DNA of 53,792 nucleotides from a bacterium (GTDB lineage: Bacteria > Patescibacteriota > Microgenomatia > Daviesbacterales > UBA10151), in the NCBI GenBank assembly GCA_030647265.1, contig JAUSJM010000013.1, forward strand, positions 1 to 53,792. The letters run 5' to 3'. The position numbers and the translations under genes are program-made. Shown here in pieces: positions 24,651 to 33,177 of this stretch. The notes beneath the pieces were generated by a model that saw only the letters and a program-made list of their open reading frames with translations, ran no database searches and was not told where the DNA came from. The stretch's first letter is position 1; every line of letters begins with the position of its first letter.

Positions 24651-24923
24651 ATGAAATTTTATTTAACGACTGATCTTGTTAAGGAGTTAAATAGCCTAAG
24701 AGTTAAAAATCCTAAATTATTCAGAAAAATTCAGAAGCAACTAAAATTTTTCCGTCAGAATCATCTACATCCATCCTTAAGAAACCACAAGTTGAAAGGG
24801 GGACTTGCAGAAAGATGGAGTATTTCAATTGAGGAAAATCTCAGAATGCTTTACTACCTCAGAAAGGATGAGGCAATCTTTTTCGACCTCGGCACTCACG
24901 ATGAGGTTTATCGCAAAAGATAA
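24651..24923 (+). CDS. RelE/ParE-superfamily toxin (YafQ/HigB-like)
   Basis: 90 residues. Family pattern: helices LVKELNSLRVKNPKLFRKIQ, then the beta core HKLKGGLAERWSISIEENLR, MLYYL, and the C-terminal FFDLGTHDEVYRKR with the His and Tyr typical of YafQ-type mRNA interferases. The reaction would be ribosome-dependent mRNA cleavage, on family grounds. Together with the upstream gene it forms a type II toxin-antitoxin module inserted between RAYT 2 and rpsP. Confidence 0.8.
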   Translation: MKFYLTTDLVKELNSLRVKNPKLFRKIQKQLKFFRQNHLHPSLRNHKLKGGLAERWSISIEENLRMLYYLRKDEAIFFDLGTHDEVYRKR

Positions 24924-24980
24924 ACAACCATAGATTTTCCTAGCTTGAATCAAAACTTAAGATCAGTTATACTTATCTTC

Positions 24981-25487
24981 ATGGTCAAAATAAGACTGAT
25001 GAGAATCGGAGCTAAAAAGAGGCCCTTTTACCGGGTAGTAGCTGTGGATGAAAGAAAGAAAAGAACCGGGGCTTACCTCGAACTTTTGGGAACTTACAAC
25101 CCCTTAACCGAACCCCATGAAGTTATTTTGAAAAAAGACCGTTTGGATTTTTGGGTCAAGCAGGGAGCAGTGCTTTCTGACGGATACCTTAGAATGACCA
25201 AGCAGGCCCCCCAAAGACCCCCCAGAAAGCCCAAGAAGGAGAAAGAAGAGAAGAAGAAGCCTGAAGTTCCTGCCAAACAAGTGGAAGAGAAGGCTCAGGA
25301 AAAAACAGCAGAGGAACCAGAAGTTGAAACTTTAGCAGAAGAAACTGCGGAAGAAAATCAAGAGATTACTGCGGGTGACGCGGAGGAGAGGTCTCAGGCG
25401 TCGACCACAGCAAGTGAAACGAGCAAGGACGCACCTGAGACACCGAAGCGGCAGGACCCGCAAGAAGCTGAAAAAGAAGCAGAATGA
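24981..25487 (+). CDS. rpsP: 30S ribosomal protein S16 with long charged tail
   Basis: 168 residues. The first about 85 are a normal S16: MVKIRLMRIGAKKRPFYRVV, RTGAYLELLGTYNPL, DRLDFWVKQGAVLSDG. A tail of about 80 residues follows, rich in Lys, Glu, Pro and Ala, twice the family's usual length. The tail includes a GC-rich inverted repeat (25391-25441) encoding SQASTTASETSKDAPE. The ATG at 24981 lies 7 bases after TATACT and fits the family start; the TTG at 24945 does not. The stop overlaps khpA (ATGA). Confidence 0.92.
   Translation: MVKIRLMRIGAKKRPFYRVVAVDERKKRTGAYLELLGTYNPLTEPHEVILKKDRLDFWVKQGAVLSDGYLRMTKQAPQRPPRKPKKEKEEKKKPEVPAKQVEEKAQEKTAEEPEVETLAEETAEENQEITAGDAEERSQASTTASETSKDAPETPKRQDPQEAEKEAE
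25391..25441. repeat. Inverted repeat inside the rpsP tail
   Basis: GTCTCAGGCGTC (25391-25402) and GACGCACCTGAGAC (25428-25441): 8-base perfect outer arms plus CGTC/GACG with a 2-base bulge. It is more GC-rich than the surrounding gene, consistent with an inserted element. Confidence 0.65.
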
Positions 25488-25726
25488 AAGATCTCTTAGA
25501 GTATATTGTTAAAAACTTAGTTTCCAAACCTGAAGCAGTAAAAATTGAAGAGGAGAAAGAGGAGAGTCTTTTAAACTTTAATCTTACAGTTGACCCAACT
25601 GATATGGGAGTAGTTATCGGCCGTTCCGGCCAAACCATTAAAGCTATTCGTAAGCTTTTAATCACCCGGGCCATGGCAGAAAACAGTCACCTGAGAGTCA
25701 ATGTAAACTTACAAGAGGTCAAGTAG
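25484..25726 (+). CDS. khpA: KH-domain RNA-binding protein KhpA
   Basis: 80 residues with a single KH fold and the GxxG loop in GVVIGRSGQTIKAIRKLL. This is the small KH protein (also called YlqC) found between rpsP and rimM/trmD in many bacteria, where it binds RNA with KhpB. Coupled to rpsP by a 4-base overlap. rimM, normally next, is absent and trmD follows after 7 bases. Confidence 0.9.
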   Translation: MKDLLEYIVKNLVSKPEAVKIEEEKEESLLNFNLTVDPTDMGVVIGRSGQTIKAIRKLLITRAMAENSHLRVNVNLQEVK

Positions 25727-25733
25727 TAAGCCC

Positions 25734-26426
25734 GTGCAAATTACCATCATTACTCTCTTTCCCGAGCTTTTCCTACCATTTCTTTCCTCTTCTATCTTAG
25801 GTAGAGCTGCCAAAAAAAGTCTGGTAGAATACCGGCTTTTGAATATTAGGAACTTCGGAGAAGGAAGACACCAGGTGGTTGACGGTAGACCTTTTGGAGG
25901 AGGACCGGGAATGGTTTTAAAAGCCGATATCCTGGCAAAAGCCTGGAAGAAAGCCGCGGGCAGAGAACGGAAAAATAAAAGCATCAAAACTATTCTCATG
26001 TCTACATCCGGACCTGTTTTTAAACAAGCTAAAGCCAAAGAGTACTCTCTTTTAAAAAACCTTATTATCGTCTGCGGCCACTATGAGGGAGTGGATCAGC
26101 GCTTTATTGACCACTACGTTGATGAGGAGGTATCAGTAGGAGATTTTGTCTTAACGGGCGGAGAGTTGCCTGCTTTAATCATCACCGATGCTATTGTCAG
26201 ACTTCTTCCCGGTGTTCTAAAAAAAGAGGAGGCAACTTTAGAAGAGAGCTTTTCTCTATCTTTAAAAGGGAGGCTGGAATATTCCCAATACACCAGGCCA
26301 GAAGTCTTTGAAGGAGAAACTGTTCCCCAAGTACTTGTCTCAGGTAACCATCAGGAAATTGCAAAGTGGCGGGAGGATCAGTCTTTGCAAAGAACCCTCA
26401 AGGTCCGTCCCGATCTTCTAGCCTAA
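25734..26426 (+). CDS. trmD: tRNA (guanine-N1)-methyltransferase TrmD
   Basis: Methylates G37 of tRNAs. 230 residues with the SPOUT trefoil-knot motifs: GRPFGGGPGMVLK, CGHYEGVDQRFIDHYVDEE, SVGDFVLTGGELPAL and TDAIVRLLPGVL, and a C-terminal helical domain with YTRPEVFEGETVPQVLVSGNH. The start is a GTG at 25734. It ends 4 bases from the convergent pilO gene. rplS, often the next gene in this operon, is not here. Confidence 0.95.
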   Translation: MQITIITLFPELFLPFLSSSILGRAAKKSLVEYRLLNIRNFGEGRHQVVDGRPFGGGPGMVLKADILAKAWKKAAGRERKNKSIKTILMSTSGPVFKQAKAKEYSLLKNLIIVCGHYEGVDQRFIDHYVDEEVSVGDFVLTGGELPALIITDAIVRLLPGVLKKEEATLEESFSLSLKGRLEYSQYTRPEVFEGETVPQVLVSGNHQEIAKWREDQSLQRTLKVRPDLLA

Positions 26427-26430
26427 GGTT

Positions 26431-27135
26431 TTACTCAAAAGGATCGTTTTTACCCAAAGGAACAGAAGAGGTGTCAGTTTGGCTCAAAGATACGGCTTTG
26501 GGAATAAGTTTGGTAAGTTTAGCCAGCAAGGCTTTTTCTTTATCACTCAATTGCGGTATCGGTTTATCGGGAGATAGATTTCCCACATTCATAGTAGGAT
26601 CATAGAAAACAGCAATGGGCAAGGTAACATCCATCAAGCCATCCCTCTGAAATTGGGCACTGATCTGACCTACTTGAAAGACCCGGGGAGATTCCTGTAA
26701 GTTGGCTAAAAAATCTTTGACACTTTCTACCGATCCCACAATCTCAACATCAAAAAGAAAGTTGCTTTTACCTCCCTCTGATATTCGTGAGGGCACATAA
26801 GCAGCATTTTTCAAAAGAAGTTCCGACTCGCCAATAACACTTTGTAATACCGCCATGGATTGCGGTACATCTGCCTCTCTGGGTAAAATTGTCAAAGCTA
26901 TCTGAAGATTTTCTCTGTTGGCAGCATCGTCAACCTGCTGTAAATTTTGAGCCTTAACCTCAAGAGTAGAAGTCCTTTTTTCCAGCTCGGTAATTTCATT
27001 TTGAATATTAAGATAAGCAAAAAGTTGGGGGATAACAACTAAAACAAGAATGGCAAGAGAGGATAAACCCACACAAAAGGGCCAGACAATTAGTTTATAT
27101 CTTAAATATAGCTCTTTTATTTTTTCCACTTCCAC
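26431..27135 (-). CDS. pilO: Type IV pilus inner-membrane protein PilO
   Basis: 234 residues: a short cytoplasmic N-terminus, one membrane helix (LIVWPFCVGLSSLAILVLVV, about 14-33), a coiled coil (QNEITELEKRTSTLEVKAQN) and a ferredoxin-like domain with VEIVGSVESVKDFLANLQES. PilO pairs with PilN on the outer face of the membrane and links PilM to the pilus. It is the last gene of the pilus locus, 5 bases after pilN. The C-terminal 50 residues (DKPIPQLSDKEKALL onward) go beyond the usual domain. Confidence 0.82.
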   Translation of the reverse strand: MEVEKIKELYLRYKLIVWPFCVGLSSLAILVLVVIPQLFAYLNIQNEITELEKRTSTLEVKAQNLQQVDDAANRENLQIALTILPREADVPQSMAVLQSVIGESELLLKNAAYVPSRISEGGKSNFLFDVEIVGSVESVKDFLANLQESPRVFQVGQISAQFQRDGLMDVTLPIAVFYDPTMNVGNLSPDKPIPQLSDKEKALLAKLTKLIPKAVSLSQTDTSSVPLGKNDPFE

Positions 27136-27140
27136 TTCCT

Positions 27141-27701
27141 TTAAGGTCCGATCTTTAACGATAACCGGTAAAGGGAACCTTTGCTCACCGATAACCCATC
27201 CAAATCTATCCTGGCAACGAAATCATCATTTTCCTGACGGGTAAGGCTGGCAAGTAAAGCATCTATTGATTCCAAAGATCCACTGGTTAAAGAGATATTC
27301 ACTTTCCCTTTTTTATCTATACTCAAATCGGTAATCTGGACTCCGGAAGGGAGAGCCGAGAGGATCAGGTTGAAGACAGCCCGCGTTGTGATATCAGCGC
27401 CTTGCAAAGATTCAATTGTTGCCAATCGTTGTTTCAAAAAAGCAATATTGGCCTCTTTGTTCCCTAATTGAGAAATTTGGGACTGGGCATAAACCAAAGC
27501 TTGTTCGGATTTTTGCAGCTTATTGTTTTGAGTAAAGCGCAAGGTTAAGGTAGCCGAAGTAAAAAAGATGAGTACTATTAAAACTCCCACACTAATTCTG
27601 TTGATAGCAATAAGTCTGGCATCATGCCTCCTTTGTTGAAGAATTTCCGGAGGCAGGAGGTTGATCGCTACTTTACTGACAGAGGTGTTTGTTATATTCA
27701 T
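27141..27701 (-). CDS. pilN: Type IV pilus inner-membrane protein PilN
   Basis: 186 residues. The N-terminal cytoplasmic segment carries the PilM-binding motif INLLPPEI (residues about 13-20, the INLLP signature of PilN). Then follow a membrane helix (SVGVLIVLIFFTSATLTL), a coiled coil and a small alpha/beta domain (ILSALPSGVQITDLSIDKKG). The INLLP tail docks in a groove of PilM. It lies between pilM and pilO. Confidence 0.88.
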   Translation of the reverse strand: MNITNTSVSKVAINLLPPEILQQRRHDARLIAINRISVGVLIVLIFFTSATLTLRFTQNNKLQKSEQALVYAQSQISQLGNKEANIAFLKQRLATIESLQGADITTRAVFNLILSALPSGVQITDLSIDKKGKVNISLTSGSLESIDALLASLTRQENDDFVARIDLDGLSVSKGSLYRLSLKIGP

Positions 27702-27705
27702 CTAG

Positions 27706-28734
27706 TTACTCCTCATACATCGCCAGCCCCACAGCTACAGCATACTGCATGGTGTTAGCCAGCTGTCTTACTTGCAGAGACTTATCCTTACCGACATAGG
27801 CCCAAGGATCAGCTTCTTGAATTTCCAATCCTAAGTTAGTGGCAAGATATATCACTAAACCGGGAAGCTTAGCACCACCTCCCGCCAACACCACCCTCTT
27901 GATGGGATTTTGGGGATACTTAGTCTGAAAAGCCTGCATTACCCGCCGCGCCTCGGAAACGATTACTTCCGCCAGAGGTTTCAAAGTCTGATAAATTTTC
28001 CCTCCTAACTGGTCCTCAAGAAGTCCATAAACTTTTTTATATTCCTCAGCCTGTTGAGGCTCAAAATTAAGGTACTGAGAAATTACCCTGGTTAAAGCTA
28101 ACCCTCCGGTACCGATTGATCTGGTAAGAAGGATCAGGGATTTAGAAACCACGGCAAGATCAGTGGAACTTGCCCCTAACTGAATGATCAAAGTGGTGGG
28201 GGCAAAGGGGTTACTTCCTACCAAAGCGCGGGTTACCGCCACCAGGTCCGTTTCAATAGCTATCGGCTTCAGCTTTGCCATTTCTAAAACCTTCAGATAT
28301 TTGGCAACCGAATTTTTGGGAGAAGCTACCACAAAAACAGTGGTATTGTTTCTCTCTTTAGAACGGTTAATGATTTGCCAGTATAAATTTACCTCATCAG
28401 AGGGGAGAGGGACAAACTCTTCAGCCGAATAATGAATAGAGGAGGCCAGCTCGTCATCGGATAGATATGGGAAATCGTTTATCACCCTGGTAAAGATTTT
28501 TGATTCCGGCAAAGAAACAACTACTAAAGAATTAGAAGCTTTTAGAGAAACCATCAAATTTTTAATGGCATGCCCTACCACTTCTAGATCCATATCCGTC
28601 TCAGATACCATACCAGGCTGGGGAGTGGCCACAGCTCCGAAAGCGATAAGCTTTGGCGGTTTTTCCCGGTGGGAGAGCACCACCGCTTTAATGGATGATG
28701 AGCCAATGTCGATTCCGGTTACAAAGTCAGCCAT
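27706..28734 (-). CDS. pilM: Type IV pilus assembly ATPase-fold protein PilM
   Basis: 342 residues with an actin-like fold of the PilM/FtsA group: phosphate 1 motif FVTGIDIGSSSIKAVVL at the N-terminus, IQLGASSTDLAVV (phosphate 2, about residue 182) and VVLAGGGAKLPGLVIYL (adenosine motif, about 276). It is cytoplasmic and joins the motor to the PilNO pair. The gene order pilM-pilN-pilO is conserved, but pilP and pilQ do not follow, as expected for a cell without an outer membrane. Confidence 0.93.
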   Translation of the reverse strand: MADFVTGIDIGSSSIKAVVLSHREKPPKLIAFGAVATPQPGMVSETDMDLEVVGHAIKNLMVSLKASNSLVVVSLPESKIFTRVINDFPYLSDDELASSIHYSAEEFVPLPSDEVNLYWQIINRSKERNNTTVFVVASPKNSVAKYLKVLEMAKLKPIAIETDLVAVTRALVGSNPFAPTTLIIQLGASSTDLAVVSKSLILLTRSIGTGGLALTRVISQYLNFEPQQAEEYKKVYGLLEDQLGGKIYQTLKPLAEVIVSEARRVMQAFQTKYPQNPIKRVVLAGGGAKLPGLVIYLATNLGLEIQEADPWAYVGKDKSLQVRQLANTMQYAVAVGLAMYEE

Positions 28735-28770
28735 AGGTTAGGTTTATTCTATCTTAGCATAACTTCTTTA

Positions 28771-30558
28771 TTACTTTAACTGATAGGTGCCTTTAACAAC
28801 TGAAAAAGACCCGCCAGGACCGGCAGAGAAAAAAGTACTCACTAAACCACTATCATAAGTGAGTATTGTCCCCGTTCCCATGTTAATTCCCCAAGCTACC
28901 GCCTCTTTAAAGTTAGCATTATTACTCAAAGAGATAATCCCGAAAGGCGCATATAAAATACCGGTGATCGAGCTGTTTCCGGTGTTTATGGCGACAGTTC
29001 CCGAAGATCGGGAATCGTATACCGAGAGGAGGGTTAGATAGCTCCCGGATTGGCCGGTTCCCAGTAAATTATCCGAGTTTTGAAAGGTAGTCGTCCCATC
29101 GACAATAATTACTCCTGAGGAGGAACCTAAACTTGGATCCATCTGAAAGATCGTGGAGTTACCAAAAGTGAGATTGCCGGTAATCCAAATGGGTGTGGTC
29201 ACGGTAATAAGACAATTATTATCAGTGATAATATTGGCATCAATTTTACCCGGACCTAAAGTTGCCGGACAACCTGTAATATCTGTCGAAGATATGAGAC
29301 CATATATTTCAGCATCGGATCTCCATTTATCAATATTTGACTGGGAGATGGGCATGGGCATAGGTTGAGGATCGGGATACCCCTGATGGGAAGTCCCCAA
29401 AACCGTAGAATCGGAAATCAACTGGTAGTAGGCATCTTTATTCACAGTGATACCACCAATGGTATGGGCCCGGACATCACCTCTGACCACCGAACCGTTA
29501 TTCATGGAGATAGAGGTAGCAACACCTCCCATCCATGTCTGAAAAGCAAAATCACCGGCCACAGCACTCCAGGAAGGATTTTTGGCCTGCCAGTTAGCCG
29601 ACCAGGCGGGGGAACCGTCAATATAACCAAATGAGGTATCTTCTGCTAAAATCCAATAATCAGAGTTATCTAAATTCTGAGGAGCTACCACAAGCCAATA
29701 GGTAGTTCCGGTGGTAAGCGTAGAAGAAGAAGTAAAAACCACATCAACCAATCCGTTCTGCGGGTACTGCGTGGTTACCATGTTAGCAGATAACGTTCCT
29801 ATAGCCAAAATACTATTTTTATTAGGAGCACCGTTATTGTCAGCCAAAATCATTACCGGAGCGTTTGCCGGAGAACCGACCTTTTTAAGTTTTAGAGAGA
29901 CTTTGTTAATAACCGCCGTAGTTGCAGGTTTAAAGCTTTGGGCTACATCCAAGCGGTCGTTTCCCCCGATACTTGCTCCGAAAGCAAAATCAGTACAGGA
30001 GGTACAATCACTTTGCTGGTCAGAGTCAGGCTGGGTCCCTCCCGCCACGATGGCATCGCCAGTGATCAGCTCATTATTTCCTCCCAGGATACTGTTGTTA
30101 GCGTAAATCGAACCGTTGATCGTCGAACCGTTACCCATGGTAATTCCTCCTTCACCAACCAATATTCCATAAACAAAGGAAATTCCCACCCCTTGGGAAA
30201 CCTCCACCGAAACGGTTCTTTTAACTTTAGGACTGGTTTTATTAGGTATATACCCGGTAGCCTTAATAATATCAGTTGAAGCATCCTTGGTAGTAATCTC
30301 CACACTGAAAGATCCGGGACCAAGGGGTGTCTCGCTCTCTCCGTTATACCCTTCGGGGTTGGCATTTAAAGAGGCCAGAGCTTTATCCACCCCCGCTTCG
30401 GCAATGTTTAAAGCCTGGGATGATTGAACTGAGTAAGTGCTGTTTTGGAAAAAGATTAACGACCCTCCCGCAATGAGGATGGTGTTCACCATTACCAATC
30501 CCACCACCACTAAAGCCAGTACCAAAACTTGCCCTTTTTCCTTCGATTTACTTTTCAT
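28771..30558 (-). CDS. Large pilin-like protein with beta-rich passenger (tip adhesin candidate)
   Basis: 595 residues. The N-terminus is a prepilin-like leader, KSKSKEKG followed by QVLVLALVVVGLVMVNTILI, with no Glu at mature position 5. Then QALNIAEAGVDKALASLNAN, the PilX/GspK-like helix. Residues about 190-345 (FAFGASIGGNDRLDVAQSF to QTWMGG) look like a jelly-roll domain of the choice-of-anchor R type. The flanks have repeated GNGSTINGSIYANNS-like strands resembling beta-helix sheets. The lack of Glu5 and the large passenger suggest a tip subunit. First 4 bases overlap the upstream minor pilin. Confidence 0.72.
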   Translation of the reverse strand: MKSKSKEKGQVLVLALVVVGLVMVNTILIAGGSLIFFQNSTYSVQSSQALNIAEAGVDKALASLNANPEGYNGESETPLGPGSFSVEITTKDASTDIIKATGYIPNKTSPKVKRTVSVEVSQGVGISFVYGILVGEGGITMGNGSTINGSIYANNSILGGNNELITGDAIVAGGTQPDSDQQSDCTSCTDFAFGASIGGNDRLDVAQSFKPATTAVINKVSLKLKKVGSPANAPVMILADNNGAPNKNSILAIGTLSANMVTTQYPQNGLVDVVFTSSSTLTTGTTYWLVVAPQNLDNSDYWILAEDTSFGYIDGSPAWSANWQAKNPSWSAVAGDFAFQTWMGGVATSISMNNGSVVRGDVRAHTIGGITVNKDAYYQLISDSTVLGTSHQGYPDPQPMPMPISQSNIDKWRSDAEIYGLISSTDITGCPATLGPGKIDANIITDNNCLITVTTPIWITGNLTFGNSTIFQMDPSLGSSSGVIIVDGTTTFQNSDNLLGTGQSGSYLTLLSVYDSRSSGTVAINTGNSSITGILYAPFGIISLSNNANFKEAVAWGINMGTGTILTYDSGLVSTFFSAGPGGSFSVVKGTYQLK

Positions 30559-31163
30559 TGAGCATTCCTTAAACTGGTTGTCATAGTTGCTGATCTTGAA
30601 GAGGAGATTTGACCGCTTTTTTGTATCACCGAGAGTATAACCTTTACCTTCACAGCCTGGGAGGGGGAAACCGCAGCACTGCTTTCGTCAAGGTAGTAAA
30701 ACTGGACGGAATTTAAAATTGTACTTAAAACGATATTCTTGGAGGCACGGGTGCTTTGGGCATCAGGAAAAACTTGTAAGCGCAACACCTGGGGAAGTGA
30801 AGTATCGGCAGAGACTACCAGGTAATCATAAGCGTCGCTGATAACGCCGGAGCCGGAGGTAGCAGGTAGTTTCAGGACTAAGGTGTTATCTCCGGTAGTA
30901 TAGGTAGTAGAATCCACCTCATAACTTACAACCACGCCTGCAGCTTCCCGCACTCCGTCATCAATCTGGCGTATCCCGTCATTTAAATTTAAACCCTCGC
31001 CTACAAGTTCAGTCTGTTTTGTAAAAAGACCGCTATTGTTTACCAAAATAGCCACAAGTAATCCTCCCACCACTACTGCAATGACCGAAACGAGCAGTAT
31101 TTCAATCAAAGTTGTGCCTTGCTCCTGTTTCATCTGATCCTTAGAGACCTCCTTCGCTGACAA
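30555..31163 (-). CDS. Minor pilin (PilW/GspJ-like)
   Basis: 202 residues. Prepilin motif QEQG followed by TTLIEILLVSVIAVVVGGLL, with Glu5 present. The globular part has the DGIRQIDDGVREAAGVVVSYE and LVLKLP...YDYLVVSAD pattern of PilW/GspJ-type minor pilins. Its start lies 23 bases inside the preceding gene, so the two are translationally linked. It is predicted to be cut and N-methylated by PilD. Confidence 0.8.
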   Translation of the reverse strand: MSAKEVSKDQMKQEQGTTLIEILLVSVIAVVVGGLLVAILVNNSGLFTKQTELVGEGLNLNDGIRQIDDGVREAAGVVVSYEVDSTTYTTGDNTLVLKLPATSGSGVISDAYDYLVVSADTSLPQVLRLQVFPDAQSTRASKNIVLSTILNSVQFYYLDESSAAVSPSQAVKVKVILSVIQKSGQISSSRSATMTTSLRNAQ

Positions 31164-31560
31164 TTGTTACAAGTTCCACGGATTTTGCATCCCCGGACTC
31201 GTTCCAGGAAACCTTAACGGTGACCTTTTTTGCTTCCTCCGATTGTTGACAAACCTCCGAAGGACAATTTTCTACCTTGTAAACAGCACTGCCCGAAGAT
31301 AAGTTGGAGAGATCGGTATCGGGAAAAGCGGTTTCTCCGTCGGTTAAATTAAGATTAGTAAATCCCTGCTTTCTTAGATTTTCTATCTGTCTACTTACGA
31401 TGTCTTTTGCTTCCGAAGTATGTCGGCTTTTATTAATGGAAGAGAGGGAGGAGGGAAGATTAGCAATTAAAAGCGCCAAAAACCCCACCATCAAAATTAC
31501 CAAAATAATCTCCACTAAAGTTGAACCTTTTTCCTGAAACGAGCAGAATTTCTTTTTCAT
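31141..31560 (-). CDS. Minor pilin (PilV/GspI-like)
   Basis: 139 residues with prepilin motif FQEKG followed by STLVEIILVILMVGFLALLI, Glu5 present, and then SRQIENLRKQGFTNLNLTDG, a short-pilin helix. Two cysteines (VENCPSEVCQQ) probably form a disulphide loop. It sits between the PilX-like gene and the PilW-like gene, the usual minor-pilin order. Confidence 0.8.
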   Translation of the reverse strand: MKKKFCSFQEKGSTLVEIILVILMVGFLALLIANLPSSLSSINKSRHTSEAKDIVSRQIENLRKQGFTNLNLTDGETAFPDTDLSNLSSGSAVYKVENCPSEVCQQSEEAKKVTVKVSWNESGDAKSVELVTIVSEGGL

Positions 31561-31562
31561 AT

Positions 31563-32489
31563 TTAACGGGTCGCTTTACTTAAACTTCCAGCCGAAAATA
31601 GTACATAATCAAAATAGTGGGGCAAAACCGAAGATTGCTGGAAAACCTGCAGCCTCCTCTGGGATTTACCGGCGGTTCCCGTGGAACGGTAAATACCAGC
31701 CTGGGGGGGCAGGGAACCGGAGACAGGTTTCACCGCCACCGGGTGAGCTAAATTAGTATAAAGAACTCTTACCCTGGCCATGACCAGGTAGTGGGTAGCG
31801 TCCACTGTAAAGCCGTCAGGGTCAGGAGGAACGGTCACCTTACAATAAAAGGAACTTTGAGCCGATGTTGAATCATTAGTGGTAATAGCAGGAGGATTCA
31901 ACGGGTTACAACCTCTCCAGCTAGGGTTACGGGCACTGTTTCCCGTCCCTGAGTAGGAATCATAAAAATACTTTTTATCCTCATAGAAGGTTCCATTTCT
32001 TCTGATTACATGAACTTCAATAGCCGGCTTCTCATCAGGAATAGAGCGGTAATAACTGCCGTCCGGGTCGTCAGGTTTACCGAAGTAAACCTCAAAACTG
32101 TTTTGGTTATAGCAGGGCACAGAACAAGGTGGAAAACCTGCATCCAAAGGGGCAGTATAGTTGGCAAACCAAAATTGGGCAAAGCCCTCTTTACCGAAGG
32201 GAGGGTATTCTAAAGCGGTATTTGCCAGGGGTAATTGGGAGGTACTGACATTGGCCTGGGACTGATTATTAAAGGCCACAGTGGGGACAGGGTTCCCTAT
32301 AGGAGTCTGAAAAGCTTTTTCTAAACCTGCCTCAGCCGCGGAAAAAGCCCGGCTGGAGTCTTCCGTTTTAGAAGAAGTGGAAATTTCCGTAATGCTTCTA
32401 CCCACCACCGAGAGTCCTACTGCCAAAGACACCACCATCACCAAAAGCAGAATAATTACCACCTGTCCCCGTTGATTTATAGATTTCAT
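31563..32489 (-). CDS. PilX/GspK-like minor pilin without Glu5
   Basis: 308 residues. Leader NQRG followed by QVVIILLLVMVVSLAVGLSV; position 5 is hydrophobic, not Glu. The helix SKTEDSSRAFSAAEAGLEKAF is the PilX N-terminal signature. The rest is a Pro/Asn-rich globular part with four or more Cys. Subunits lacking Glu5 (GspK and PilX types) cap the fibre tip in related machines, so this may sit at the tip. It overlaps the GspJ-like gene by 4 bases. Confidence 0.78.
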   Translation of the reverse strand: MKSINQRGQVVIILLLVMVVSLAVGLSVVGRSITEISTSSKTEDSSRAFSAAEAGLEKAFQTPIGNPVPTVAFNNQSQANVSTSQLPLANTALEYPPFGKEGFAQFWFANYTAPLDAGFPPCSVPCYNQNSFEVYFGKPDDPDGSYYRSIPDEKPAIEVHVIRRNGTFYEDKKYFYDSYSGTGNSARNPSWRGCNPLNPPAITTNDSTSAQSSFYCKVTVPPDPDGFTVDATHYLVMARVRVLYTNLAHPVAVKPVSGSLPPQAGIYRSTGTAGKSQRRLQVFQQSSVLPHYFDYVLFSAGSLSKATR

Positions 32490-33172
32490 CTGGACCCCCT
32501 GACTTTCACGGTAGTAGCAAACGGTACCCCTCCCGATTCCACCTGGGACTCATAGGTTCCTCCCGCCCTCTTGCCTTCAGAGGCTTGGAAGGTAACAGTC
32601 ACCAAATCCCCATAACCTGCCTGGTAATCCCAGTCAAACACTGGAGTAATATTGTCCTCCCGTGACAGAGAAACTCCTCCTGTTGAACTTAGATCCGAGA
32701 GGTAGTTTTTACCTGACGGTTGGGGAGCAGAGGAGACACAAAGGTTACCAAAGACACTGGTGATATTTTGGGCATCTTCTAAAGAGAAAGTGTCGGAAGC
32801 GATGTAGCCGTTTGAACCTGGGGTGGCATTATAAAATCTGAATCTGGTATAGCCGTTTCCCGTAATTTGGGCACTGGGTGTACCCACCAAAGCGTTTTGC
32901 CCGAAGATAACCAGGGTGTCGTAATCATTGGGAGCGGTTGTATTATGGTCGGTGCAAACTACTTTTTCTGCCTGGCGGATCTCCGAACTTAATTTTTCCA
33001 AAATCACCTGCCCGTTTTGTTTTACCTGGTTGATAACTTTAACCTTACTTTGGCCCCGCAGTGACTGAGTCAGAACATCTGTAGTAATGAGTCCCAGTAT
33101 CACTACTACAACCGTGACTATCATTACCTCAATTAAAGTAAAACCTTCAAACTGGCAAAGCTTTTTTTTCAT
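32486..33172 (-). CDS. Minor pilin (PilW/GspJ-like)
   Basis: 228 residues. Prepilin site FEG followed by FTLIEVMIVTVVVVILGLIT (Glu5 present), then VKQNGQVILEKLSSEIRQAEKV, the GspJ/PilW helix. The C-terminal half is beta-rich (YGDLVTVTFQASEGK). The second PilW-like gene in the locus, diverged from that at 30555, which suggests two minor-pilin sets. Confidence 0.82.
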   Translation of the reverse strand: MKKKLCQFEGFTLIEVMIVTVVVVILGLITTDVLTQSLRGQSKVKVINQVKQNGQVILEKLSSEIRQAEKVVCTDHNTTAPNDYDTLVIFGQNALVGTPSAQITGNGYTRFRFYNATPGSNGYIASDTFSLEDAQNITSVFGNLCVSSAPQPSGKNYLSDLSSTGGVSLSREDNITPVFDWDYQAGYGDLVTVTFQASEGKRAGGTYESQVESGGVPFATTVKVRGSR

Positions 33173-33177
33173 CTTCT

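Noticed and set aside
30066-30365. Alternative minus-strand frame inside the tip-adhesin candidate gene
   Set aside because: It shares the strand of a long gene with clear pilin and beta-domain features and has none of its own.
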